From Candidatus Tisiphia endosymbiont of Nedyus quadrimaculatus (GTDB taxonomy: Bacteria; Pseudomonadota; Alphaproteobacteria; Rickettsiales; Rickettsiaceae), in NCBI RefSeq assembly GCF_964059235.1, contig NZ_OZ060452.1:1364001-1428000 (forward strand): 64,000 nucleotides of DNA, read 5' to 3'. Position numbers and translations under genes: made by a program. Of this stretch, positions 52,838 through 61,455 are shown piece after piece (position 1 is the first letter of the stretch; every line of letters starts with the position of its first letter). The notes under the pieces are model-generated. The model had not been told where the DNA came from. It was given only the letters and a program-made list of their open reading frames with translations, and made no database searches.

Positions 52838-53143
52838 TCAAAAGGACTTCTTAATGATTTTTTTTTCCAACCTTTTTTCTATTTTATCTTCTATGGATAA
52901 GCCGGCAAGACGGGCATGTTTGCCTTTCTTCATCACCAACATAAGATCGAGATCACTTTGATAACTATAAGTAATGTGTCCTTTTTTATATTCATCTTGT
53001 ACCCAATCTCCCCTAGCATAAGAACCAAATAAAATAATCATCGCTATCTTATCTTTTCCAACTACTAAGATTTCTTTTACAATCTCATCAAGCTTTTCTT
53101 GAATTATCATAGAACGGCTAGGTAAGGTAGTTTTCATATACAT
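52838..53143 (-). CDS. MNT nucleotidyltransferase part of a frame-split MNT-HEPN protein
   Basis: 101 residues with the nucleotidyltransferase motif ILFGSYARGDWVQDEYKKGH followed by YQSDLDLMLVMKKG. The frame ends KKIIKKSF just after the run of nine A (complement of 52858-52866). In the other frame the same DNA continues KSLRSPFELWVT into the HEPN part. MNT-HEPN fusions are toxin-antitoxin-like proteins in which the MNT domain modifies the HEPN domain. Confidence 0.78.
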   Translation of the reverse strand: MYMKTTLPSRSMIIQEKLDEIVKEILVVGKDKIAMIILFGSYARGDWVQDEYKKGHITYSYQSDLDLMLVMKKGKHARLAGLSIEDKIEKRLEKKIIKKSF

Positions 53144-53174
53144 TTATCGTCATATTTTGAGAATATATTAACCT

Positions 53175-53213
53175 CATTTCGATATAAGAATTATTAATTC
53201 TTATATCGAAATG
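53175..53213. repeat. Short palindrome, family G
   Basis: CATTTCGATATAAGAATTA and its complement, separated by one base (19-bp arms), just upstream of the MNT gene. The arms differ from the other G members but keep the TAAGAATTA core. Confidence 0.7.
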
Positions 53214-53279
53214 GCTTTGTCATAAGGAAAAATGCACTCTTGAAGCGGCTGACGCAAATGCATTTTAACTTTTTTCATC

Positions 53280-53320
53280 ATTCAATATGTGATTTTAATA
53301 ATTAAAATCACATATTGAAT
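53280..53320. repeat. Perfect 41-bp palindrome
   Basis: Arms ATTCAATATGTGATTTTAAT and its exact complement around a single central base. It lies 24 bp downstream of holA (minus) and could be an RNA hairpin; no U-tract follows on either strand. Confidence 0.75.
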
Positions 53321-53344
53321 GGAGTGTTATATAATTTTACCGAA

Positions 53345-54322
53345 TTAGTATGTTTTAGCATAAACTTGTTGATATATATCAAAGCCGGCTGGATTTAGCT
53401 TATAATCAATTTCTGCTTGCTCTAAATGTTTCAATGTTTTAATGCAATCTTCTAAGTTAACCTTATTTAGAGCTTGCTTAAAACTTGGCACATATTTATA
53501 GAAAATTGGTGGAGATAGTGATTTTATAGCCATATCTATATTAACACCCATTGCTAATTTATTCAATACGGTGTATAGATTTAGATAATACCTGATTAAT
53601 GCTCTGATAATTAGCACTTCATTAATATTTTGTTGTTTTAGTTTGGTGAATTCTTGTAAAAAATTATCAAGATTTCCTGAGGAGAAATAAACGCATAAAT
53701 TATCCCCATTCCCTGTAAAATCATCACTAACTACAGCTAGTGCATCATCCAAGGTGATTTGATCTTTATCAAATGTAAAATATATTAACTTATTGATTTC
53801 ATTAACTAGTGTTTGATGGTCACCTTTTAAACGAGCTGTTAAATAGTTAACAGTATCTTCACTTATAACCTTACCAACACTGTTACATTTTTGTAAAATT
53901 ATCTTAGTAATTTTGTGTTCATCATCGTGGTAGCAAGCTAGAGAAGCCAAATAAGTTTCAGTTTCAAAAAACTTACGTATACTAGAAGTAGCTGATAATT
54001 CATCAGCAATAAAAACTAAGAAATGCAATGAGTCTTTACCAAGAGCCAGTTTTAAAGATTTATCTATAGACTCGCCAACTGACCTTACTATAATCAATTG
54101 TTTTTGCATAAAGAAATTTTGGGTATTAACTAACGTCTCGAGCGAGCGATTTTTAATTTCAGAATATTCTATAGAGGTTTTTAATAAGTCAAATTTCTTC
54201 ACTAAACTCTTACAAACTTTATCAATATACCCTTTATCTGGACCATAAAGCAACAGAGCCTTAATTTGTCCATTTTCTACCTTATCAAGTAGCTGAATGA
54301 TTTGTGATAGATAAAGCTTCAT
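53345..54322 (-). CDS. holA: DNA polymerase III subunit delta
   Basis: HolA is the wrench subunit of the clamp loader, opening the beta clamp. 325 residues: MKLYLSQIIQLLDKVENGQI, ALLLYGPDKGYIDKVCKSLV, then FFMQKQLIIVRSVGE, LLHFLVFIADEL-like SLHFLVFIADELS, and YLTARLKGDHQTLVNEINKL, typical of the family. It follows lptE, the common arrangement. Confidence 0.92.
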   Translation of the reverse strand: MKLYLSQIIQLLDKVENGQIKALLLYGPDKGYIDKVCKSLVKKFDLLKTSIEYSEIKNRSLETLVNTQNFFMQKQLIIVRSVGESIDKSLKLALGKDSLHFLVFIADELSATSSIRKFFETETYLASLACYHDDEHKITKIILQKCNSVGKVISEDTVNYLTARLKGDHQTLVNEINKLIYFTFDKDQITLDDALAVVSDDFTGNGDNLCVYFSSGNLDNFLQEFTKLKQQNINEVLIIRALIRYYLNLYTVLNKLAMGVNIDMAIKSLSPPIFYKYVPSFKQALNKVNLEDCIKTLKHLEQAEIDYKLNPAGFDIYQQVYAKTY

Positions 54323-54458
54323 CTTTAATTCTATTTTGTTAAAACGAACTGATTCTTTTTGGTAATTTTGTCGTCAAAATTTGCTTCCGTTCCTCACAGA
54401 CATATAAGTATGCTGCGGTACTCAGCTACATTTTTCCTAAAAATTCCTCAAAAATTAT

Positions 54459-54968
54459 TCAGTTCGTAGGCACTCTCTTAAAATATAAAATTAATCTCGC
54501 TAGGATCTCATCTGCCCCTTGTTTTGTAAGATCTTTCAATGCTACCTCTTCATCTATATAGCTATGATATGGTAAAGAAGCTGTACTATAAGAGGTTATA
54601 TGACTAAATGTTCCTGTTGTCACTTCTTGATTAGTAACAATATCAACTAACCTATATTGAACAGTTTGACTGATTGTTTCTCTTAACACATCAGAATTCT
54701 TTTGAAGAATAAGTGGTAAAGTTTTGTTGGTAAATTTTACCTTTAATAAATATTTTGTTGTAGCTGTTGTAGAATTTGGTAAAATACTAGATAAATAGTA
54801 ACAAAATTCTGCACCTTCAATAGATGCTATTGGCTCAATTTCAATGCTACTTAATTGGCTTAATTCCTGCGTGTTATATTTATTACTATATACAGGTTTT
54901 AAACTACAAGAGGTACATAAAAATAAGTAAGCAAGAGCTAATAATAAATTTGAACGTACCATTTTCAA
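54459..54968 (-). CDS. lptE: LPS-assembly lipoprotein LptE-like
   Basis: 169 residues with a lipoprotein signal peptide: LLLALAYLFLCTSCSLKPVY, lipid-modified Cys in CTSC. The mature part has LSSIEIEPIASIEGAEFCYY, and TVQYRLVDIVTNQEVTTGTF in the middle. LptE plugs LptD in the outer membrane for LPS export. The assignment rests on the lipobox, size and position next to holA. Overlaps rne by four bases. Confidence 0.8.
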   Translation of the reverse strand: MKMVRSNLLLALAYLFLCTSCSLKPVYSNKYNTQELSQLSSIEIEPIASIEGAEFCYYLSSILPNSTTATTKYLLKVKFTNKTLPLILQKNSDVLRETISQTVQYRLVDIVTNQEVTTGTFSHITSYSTASLPYHSYIDEEVALKDLTKQGADEILARLILYFKRVPTN

Positions 54969-57091
54969 CTATTAGTTACCTCCTGAGATTGTCCACTATC
55001 ATTGTCATCTACCTTACGTTTATTATAGTTACGTACTCTAGAGGGGCGAGAATAATTTGATTTTTTCTCAATATATTTACGGCTTGACTTATTGGTGTCA
55101 AGGTCATTATCTCCGTTATCCGATTCATTTACCACTACTGGTTTATTAGTTTCTTGAATAGAATCAATTACCTCTTTATCAATTTTTTCTATACCTTTAT
55201 TTGATTCACTACTAGTTTCTAATTTATCAGGTATTTTCCATTTTTGCTTCTTCTTGTTAGGAGCAGGAGTCTCTTTAGTACTCTTTTCTTCTTGATAATT
55301 AGAGGACTGATTCTGAATTAATGGCTTATTACCAGCTTCTATATGGCTAGATTTCTTCGGCAATTTTATTTTTTCAATTGAATAATTATCAGAAGTGGCA
55401 GAAGGATCAACGTGGAATTTTAACTTTAAATTATATTTTTCTTCAATTAGAGATATTTCTGAACGTTTATTATTCAGTAAATAGATAACTGAATGAATAT
55501 TAGCAAAAATATTTACTAAATCAATATTTTCATTAAAAATTTCATTTTCTACCGTGCGTAGAATCAACATAGCATTTGACTCATCTGCCCTAACAAGACC
55601 CTTACCGTTACAATATGAACAAATCGATGAATTTGATTCCAAAAATGATGGTCTTAATCTTTGACGAGACATCTCAAGCAAACCAAATTGGCTAATATGA
55701 GCAGTTTGAATTCTTGCACGATCTCTACTTAGAAATTCCTTAAAAGACCTCTCGACAATCCTACGATTTCTAGCCTCATACATATCGATAAAATCAATAA
55801 CCACTAAGCCTGATAAATCTCTTAATTTAATTTGCCTAGCAATTTCTCTAGCAGCTTCTAAGTTGGTCTTTAATGCCGTTTCTTCAATATTTTTTTCAGA
55901 AGTTGCTTTTCCTGAATTAACATCAATTGAAATAAGTGCTTCTGTTGGATTTATCACTATATAACCACCAGAAGGTAAAGCAAAAACTGGTTGGTATAGT
56001 TTTGCTAGTTGTTCCTCAACAGCAAATTTTGTAAAAATTGGCACCTTATTTTTGTATTCTTTGAGCTTAGCCAAATCAATAGGTAATATATCCTTCATGA
56101 ATTTCACAGCATTTTGATAAGCCCCACTACCTTGTATTATCAACTCTTTAACAGTATGATCACACATATCTCTTATGACTTTTTGAATTAGGCCATCTTC
56201 TTCATGTATAAAACAGGGAGCTACAGATTTAAGAGTACTCTCCCTAATTTTATTCCATAATCTTGCTAAATAATCATAATCTCTTTTTATGTCTAAAGTA
56301 GTACAGCCAGCACCAGCTGTACGAATTATGATACTTGACCCACTACTGTTATTATTTGCAGTTATGTTACTGACTATATTCTTAAGCCTTTTTCGCTCAT
56401 CAGCATTGGATATCTTACGCGATACACCATTCTGCAATGGAGTATTAGCCATCAGAACGCAATACTTTCCCGCAAGAGATATAAAGGTTGTAAATGATGC
56501 ACCTTTATTAGCTCTTTCCTCCTTTGTAACTTGAACAAGCATAACTTGTCCTTTTTTTATTACTTCTTGAATTTTGTATTGCTTTTGTTTATTGTCTTCT
56601 TCTCTATCACTTTTGTCTACACTTATTGTTTCAATGTCATTATCTAGGACATCTAAATTAAATTCCACCTGAATTTTTTCGTCCACTAATCTTTCTATGG
56701 CATTTAAATCAATTTCTTCACTATCTATTATCGGATTATAATCCCTCTTTGTTTCAGATTCTACAAAATCATCTTGGGTAATATCTAAAAGAGAAATTTC
56801 TTGTAATTTATTTATAGAAGTCAAAGATTTAAGATCAGATACTGGTATATTATAATAATATGGATGAATTTCATTGAAAGGTAAAAATCCGCTTTTGTCC
56901 GGACCATAATCTATAAAGGCAGCCTGCAACGCTGGCTCAACTCTTATAACTTTTGCAAGATATATATTACCTTTGATTTGTTGTTTTATGGCTGTTTCAT
57001 ATTCAATATCCTCGATATTGTTACTATGATTCAGTAAAACCACCCTTGTTTCATTAGGGAAGTTAGCATCAACTATAATTTTTTTACTCAT
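54965..57091 (-). CDS. rne: Ribonuclease E/G family protein
   Basis: The main endoribonuclease for rRNA processing and mRNA turnover. 708 residues. S1 domain start KKIIVDANFPNETRVVLLNH, GNIYLAKVIRVEPALQAAFI and DYGPDKSGFLPFNEIHP. Catalytic DNase I-like part with the Asp residues in ALISIDVNSGKATSEKNIEE and GLVVIDFIDMYEARNRR. The zinc link is CSYCNGKGLVRADES. The C-terminal ~150 residues are polar (NKKKQKWKIPDKLE, KKSNYSRPSRVRNYNKRK) and resemble a degradosome/RNA-binding tail. The insertion of acidic residues at 110-170 within S1 is a feature of alphaproteobacterial RNase E. Confidence 0.94.
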   Translation of the reverse strand: MSKKIIVDANFPNETRVVLLNHSNNIEDIEYETAIKQQIKGNIYLAKVIRVEPALQAAFIDYGPDKSGFLPFNEIHPYYYNIPVSDLKSLTSINKLQEISLLDITQDDFVESETKRDYNPIIDSEEIDLNAIERLVDEKIQVEFNLDVLDNDIETISVDKSDREEDNKQKQYKIQEVIKKGQVMLVQVTKEERANKGASFTTFISLAGKYCVLMANTPLQNGVSRKISNADERKRLKNIVSNITANNNSSGSSIIIRTAGAGCTTLDIKRDYDYLARLWNKIRESTLKSVAPCFIHEEDGLIQKVIRDMCDHTVKELIIQGSGAYQNAVKFMKDILPIDLAKLKEYKNKVPIFTKFAVEEQLAKLYQPVFALPSGGYIVINPTEALISIDVNSGKATSEKNIEETALKTNLEAAREIARQIKLRDLSGLVVIDFIDMYEARNRRIVERSFKEFLSRDRARIQTAHISQFGLLEMSRQRLRPSFLESNSSICSYCNGKGLVRADESNAMLILRTVENEIFNENIDLVNIFANIHSVIYLLNNKRSEISLIEEKYNLKLKFHVDPSATSDNYSIEKIKLPKKSSHIEAGNKPLIQNQSSNYQEEKSTKETPAPNKKKQKWKIPDKLETSSESNKGIEKIDKEVIDSIQETNKPVVVNESDNGDNDLDTNKSSRKYIEKKSNYSRPSRVRNYNKRKVDDNDSGQSQEVTNS

Positions 57092-57300
57092 TAATTTTTT
57101 ACTCGTAAATTTCTAGGTATATCTCTAAGCTCCGTAAATTAGCAATATTAGAGAATATTATAACAAATTTAAAACTTAATATTAAGTTTTTATGAGAAAA
57201 CATTTAACAAGTACATTAACCTAACAAATAACTAAAAAACTCTACTTAACCTAAATTCGATATAACATAATACTAGTATGGTATTTACAGGATCAAAAAC

Positions 57301-57392
57301 GATGTCATTCCTAGCTAAAAGCAGGAATCCAAAAAATAACCTGCAAAGGTTATTATATATTATAGATTCCGCTACCTGTGCGGGAATGACAT
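57301..57392. repeat. RPE-like palindromic element
   Basis: GATGTCATTCCTAGCTAAAA and CTACCTGTGCGGGAATGACA ends; AT-rich centre. With the next one it fills most of 57092-57722; nothing else is recognised there. Confidence 0.72.
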
Positions 57393-57455
57393 ACTAGTGA
57401 TCCATAGACGTATCGGTGTCAACTTAACCAATCTAGGTAGCACCCCCATCAGGGT

Positions 57456-57547
57456 TGATGGCATTCCTAGCTAAAAGCGAAAATCCATGATACCTAACAG
57501 TCATTCAGGCTGTTTTTTGGATTCTGCAGCGAAGCGGGATGACATCG
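57456..57547. repeat. RPE-like palindromic element, second in the gap
   Basis: GATGGCATTCCTAGCTAAAA to AGCGAAGCGGGATGACATCG. Same family as the preceding one. Confidence 0.7.
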
Positions 57548-57722
57548 ATAACTATTATACCTACTTGGTTATATAATATTTTATTAATGGTCAAAATAAT
57601 AAATTAATTAGACAAATCATAATGAGTGATATAATGTACTTTTGGTTATATAAAAACCTCTTAAACGCCTCTCAACTAACAAATTTATATACGATGTAAT
57701 CTAGTTTAGCAAACAATTATTT

Positions 57723-58880
57723 ATGACCCAAAATAATCATTTAAAAACAGTTTTGCTATTGTTTCTTAGCGTATTTCTTTTTGCATGTATCACTTACATC
57801 AATGCACTTATAATGCCAAGTTTTCTGCTAAGTAAAGGCTTATCAGGGGAGCAACTAGACCATATCGAATCAATCGAAATGTTAGGTTATATAATAGCCG
57901 GTTTATTCTTAACCCCATTAATTAACAAAATCAGCGATAACAAAACTACTATTGTTAGCTTAATCTTACTTATAATAGGCATGTTAAACCTAATTATGAT
58001 TAAGGATTACACCATTCTTAAAATCAATTTTATTGTAATGGCATCTGCCTACTACACTTACATAACCACAACTATCATCAAAATAGTAGAGTTAACCAAT
58101 AACTATAAATATTATAAATATTTTGCTCTTATTATCTTTTCTTTGTTATGGATAGCTGGACAGTTTACCGTTGATTTACTAACTGTATTTCTAGAATCAG
58201 CTATAAATGGGTTATTATTATGCACATTACTTTATAGCTTCATTATTATAACTTGCTTACAAAGAGAGAATATTAATAAAAATACAACTTTAGTTTCTAG
58301 ATTTTCATTCTTAATTGAGAATATAGAATTACAGGTCCTAACAGGCTTTATGGTATCTTATATTACTTTCGATATATTGTGGTATTATGAAGAATTTGCC
58401 TTAGAGAAAAACTTTCCTGTATCAAAGATAGACACTATTAGTCATTATACTCTTATAAGTATATTTTTCTTGATATCACCTGTTATTTTATCATTAAAAA
58501 TAATCAATAAATATCTTGCGAACTTAATATTGATAATTATCCTCCTAGCCAGTTTTATTCTTTTACCATATTATGGAGTCACTTTAATAGGTAACATCTA
58601 TCTCCTTTCTATAATTGGTGTATGTTTATGTGCTATTTTTATTTGTAATATATTAATATTATCCGGTAAATTTGAAGCACAAGATTTGAGAACCGCACTG
58701 GCAATATATTTCACTATGTGTGCTATTGGTATTTATTCTGGAGCTTTATCTTCTTATATATCCCATGGACTCTATGATGGGCAGGGTTTTCTATTTTCTA
58801 CATATAGTGTTGTTGGAACTTTTGTACTTTATTATTCTTGGTATTTTTTTAAACGAAAGTTATACAGATTTCCTACTTAA
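57723..58880 (+). CDS. MFS-family transporter
   Basis: 385 residues with about 12 membrane segments. The first loop has [20 protein letters not shown] and [20 protein letters not shown], the place of the MFS signature. The second half starts [20 protein letters not shown]. Substrate unknown. It overlaps rlmE at its end (convergent, 21 bp). Members of this group are common in intracellular Rickettsiales. Confidence 0.78.
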   Translation: MTQNNHLKTVLLLFLSVFLFACITYINALIMPSFLLSKGLSGEQLDHIESIEMLGYIIAGLFLTPLINKISDNKTTIVSLILLIIGMLNLIMIKDYTILKINFIVMASAYYTYITTTIIKIVELTNNYKYYKYFALIIFSLLWIAGQFTVDLLTVFLESAINGLLLCTLLYSFIIITCLQRENINKNTTLVSRFSFLIENIELQVLTGFMVSYITFDILWYYEEFALEKNFPVSKIDTISHYTLISIFFLISPVILSLKIINKYLANLILIIILLASFILLPYYGVTLIGNIYLLSIIGVCLCAIFICNILILSGKFEAQDLRTALAIYFTMCAIGIYSGALSSYISHGLYDGQGFLFSTYSVVGTFVLYYSWYFFKRKLYRFPT

Positions 58881-59552
58881 AGCGATTAAATAAACCTCTA
58901 CTGACTCTTTACGACTAGAAGATGGTTTAAAATGCTTGAACTTATGAAAATTAAGTTTAACTCTGTTTAGCACATTATTCTCCGTACCACCTCGAAAAAT
59001 TTTAGCAATAAAATGCCCCCCCGGCCTTAAAACTTTTAAGGCAAAGTCAATCGCATGCTCACATAAGTCAAGAGTCCGAATATGGTCAGTTGTTGCATGA
59101 CCCGTCGTGTTAGCAGCCATATCACTCATTACCACATCAGCACTACCATCAAGCATCTTTATAATAATCTCTTTGGTATCTTCAGCATAAAAGTCTTTTT
59201 GTAAGCAATGCACACCAATAATTGGCTCGATATCAAGCAAATCAACTGCAATTATCGTGCTATTATTGCCAGCCGATTCATCAGATTTAATAATTTTGCT
59301 AGCTACTTGACTCCATCCACCTGGTGCAGCACCTAAATCGACTAATTTCATCCCTGGTTTTAACAGATTAAATTTTTCATGGATTTCCAGCAACTTATAA
59401 GCTGACCTAGATCTATAACCGTCAAGCTTTGCTTTAGAAACATATGGATCATTTAATTGACGCGAGAGCCACTGTTTTGACGAATTTTTACGCTTTTTTG
59501 TAGTTTTAACGGCAACAAATTTACCTCTAAACCCTAATATATTAGATGTCAT
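58860..59552 (-). CDS. rlmE: 23S rRNA (uridine2552-2'-O)-methyltransferase RlmE/FtsJ
   Basis: 230 residues from the ATG at 59552 ([20 protein letters not shown]); the frame is open to 59624 inside nusB. Motifs: [40 protein letters not shown] (Lys of the K-D-K-E set), SAM site [35 protein letters not shown] (Asp) and [10 protein letters not shown] (Lys). The gene overlaps nusB by 11 bases. Confidence 0.95.
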   Translation of the reverse strand: MTSNILGFRGKFVAVKTTKKRKNSSKQWLSRQLNDPYVSKAKLDGYRSRSAYKLLEIHEKFNLLKPGMKLVDLGAAPGGWSQVASKIIKSDESAGNNSTIIAVDLLDIEPIIGVHCLQKDFYAEDTKEIIIKMLDGSADVVMSDMAANTTGHATTDHIRTLDLCEHAIDFALKVLRPGGHFIAKIFRGGTENNVLNRVKLNFHKFKHFKPSSSRKESVEVYLIALSRKSV

Positions 59553-60039
59553 GACACATGATCTCGCTAGATTTTTTAGCAATTCTATCCAATACAGAAT
59601 TAACAAAACCAACTTCGTTCTCATTCAACATATCACTTGTAATGTCGGTGAATTCATTAATTACCACTTTACTTGGAACATTTGGAAGAAATTGTAATTC
59701 ACAAATTGCCACACGCAAGAGAGCAAGAAGCAGAATAGGTAAGCTGGTAATTTGCCATTCCGATGTCAAATGCCTTGATATCATCTTATCAATTTGAGGT
59801 AAATTTACAACTACAGACTTTACTAACAATTCAAAATAACTTATACTTAACTTCACTTTTATTGGTTTATTGAAATTGGTTGTTAAATCATTAGCTACTC
59901 GTTCATCTTGATAGAATTGAACAATTTGCTGCATAATCCGGTCTATGTTTTGATCAGGACTCTCCGGTTTATACTGATAAATTGCCTGTACCGCAGCAAT
60001 ACGTGCTATCGTTTTGGTACTAATCTTGGTTGAGGTCAT
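59542..60039 (-). CDS. nusB: Transcription antitermination factor NusB
   Basis: 165 residues: [18 protein letters not shown] at the N-terminus, [40 protein letters not shown] and [17 protein letters not shown], then [13 protein letters not shown], all typical. NusB with NusE binds boxA of rRNA transcripts. Overlap with rlmE suggests an RNA-metabolism operon. Confidence 0.94.
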   Translation of the reverse strand: MTSTKISTKTIARIAAVQAIYQYKPESPDQNIDRIMQQIVQFYQDERVANDLTTNFNKPIKVKLSISYFELLVKSVVVNLPQIDKMISRHLTSEWQITSLPILLLALLRVAICELQFLPNVPSKVVINEFTDITSDMLNENEVGFVNSVLDRIAKKSSEIMCHDI

Positions 60040-60079
60040 AAAAATTTTTGATATATTTGTAACAAAATTTAATCTAATT

Positions 60080-60265
60080 ACTCGATAATCAAGTTTTTTA
60101 GAATTATTAAAAAATACGTCATTGCGAGAAGCCGCTGAAAGCGGCGACGCGGCAATCTAGGATACGCGAAGCGTACTAGAAAAAACAGCTTCGCTGTTTA
60201 CCTGGATCGCGAGGCATCTAAAGATGCCTCGCGATGACGGTTAAGGAAAAACTTGATTATCGAGT
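60080..60265. repeat. MITE-like repeat, family B, copy 2
   Basis: 186 bp bounded by ACTCGATAATCAAGTTTTTT and its complement (AAAAACTTGATTATCGAGT). Nearly identical to 42451-42637; differs at AATCTAGGATACGCGAAGCG and in GGATCGCGAGGCATCTAAAG. Confidence 0.88.
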
Positions 60266-60313
60266 ATTAGCTATAGCAAAAAAGCATAACTTAGTAAACC
60301 TATTTAAAAAATA

Positions 60314-61390
60314 ATGAGTTGTATGTTATCAATATTCGGATTTATTCTAACAATCAGCTTATTAGTCTTTATTCATGAGTTTGGTCATTATTACATAGCT
60401 AAAATATTTGGAGTAAAGGTTGAGGAATTCTCGATAGGTTTTGGTAAGGAACTCTTCTCTAAAATAGACAAAGATGGCGTAAAATGGAAAATTTGCACCC
60501 TACCCTTCGGTGGTTACGTTAAAATTTATGGATTTGACTCTGCAACACTTAAAAATACCCAAGATAATAGACCTCTAGCTTTTCTTAGCAAGCCTCTATG
60601 GGTTCAATTCTTAATTATAGCTGCTGGACCTATAGCTAATTACTTGTTAGCCATCATCATATTCACAACTATTTATTGTTTTCATGGTCAAGTAGAGATA
60701 CCTCCTATAATTGGTGAAGTGGTGGCTAATTCACCCGCTGAATTAGCTGGGCTTATAGAAAATGATAAAGTTATTATGATTGGCACTAATAAAATTAATA
60801 GTTTTGTCGATTTACAGAGAAATATATTCATGAGCGGGACTAAACCCATCAATCTTTTAGTTGAAAGGCATGATGAGATTATTGATATTGTTATAACTCC
60901 AAAGGAGATTAGTCAAAAACTGGATAATCAACCTGAGATAAAAAGACCTTATATAGGAGTTATTGCTAAGAATGAACCTATTTTTATAAAAATGAATATT
61001 TTTCAAAGTATCTATCAAGGATCGAAAGATGTTATTTATATTTCCAACTTAATTTTAAGAAACTTTGGACAAATGCTGATGGGTACAAGATCTTTAAATG
61101 AGATGGGAGGACCAATTGCTATTGCTAAGGAGTCAGGGAAATCTTTAGAACAAGGGGTAGCAAATTTTGCACTATTTGTAGCCATGATATCAATTAATCT
61201 AGGTTTACTTAATTTGTTACCGATTCCAGTTCTTGATGGTGGACATTTAATGTTCATAATATATCAAATAATTTTTGGAAAAACACTTAGTGGGGCAATA
61301 AAAAATGTTATACTAAGACTAGGTATGGGGATAATTATTTTTCTTATTGTAATTTCCCTGTCAAATGATATAAAAAACTTAGTATTTTAA
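60314..61390 (+). CDS. rseP: RIP metalloprotease RseP
   Basis: A site-2 protease of the inner membrane that cleaves membrane-bound regulators. 358 residues: zinc motif VFIHEFGHYYIAK in the first membrane segment, FGGYVKIYGF, PDZ-like region (GEVVANSPAELAGLIENDKV) and the second metal motif LLPIPVLDGGHLMFII. It stands before bamA, as in most proteobacteria. Confidence 0.96.
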   Translation: MSCMLSIFGFILTISLLVFIHEFGHYYIAKIFGVKVEEFSIGFGKELFSKIDKDGVKWKICTLPFGGYVKIYGFDSATLKNTQDNRPLAFLSKPLWVQFLIIAAGPIANYLLAIIIFTTIYCFHGQVEIPPIIGEVVANSPAELAGLIENDKVIMIGTNKINSFVDLQRNIFMSGTKPINLLVERHDEIIDIVITPKEISQKLDNQPEIKRPYIGVIAKNEPIFIKMNIFQSIYQGSKDVIYISNLILRNFGQMLMGTRSLNEMGGPIAIAKESGKSLEQGVANFALFVAMISINLGLLNLLPIPVLDGGHLMFIIYQIIFGKTLSGAIKNVILRLGMGIIIFLIVISLSNDIKNLVF

Positions 61391-61455
61391 ATAATTAAGT
61401 TAACCGAGATTTATTTCTTGGTCTAGTAGAAATAGGTAATTTATTCCTGTTCAGT

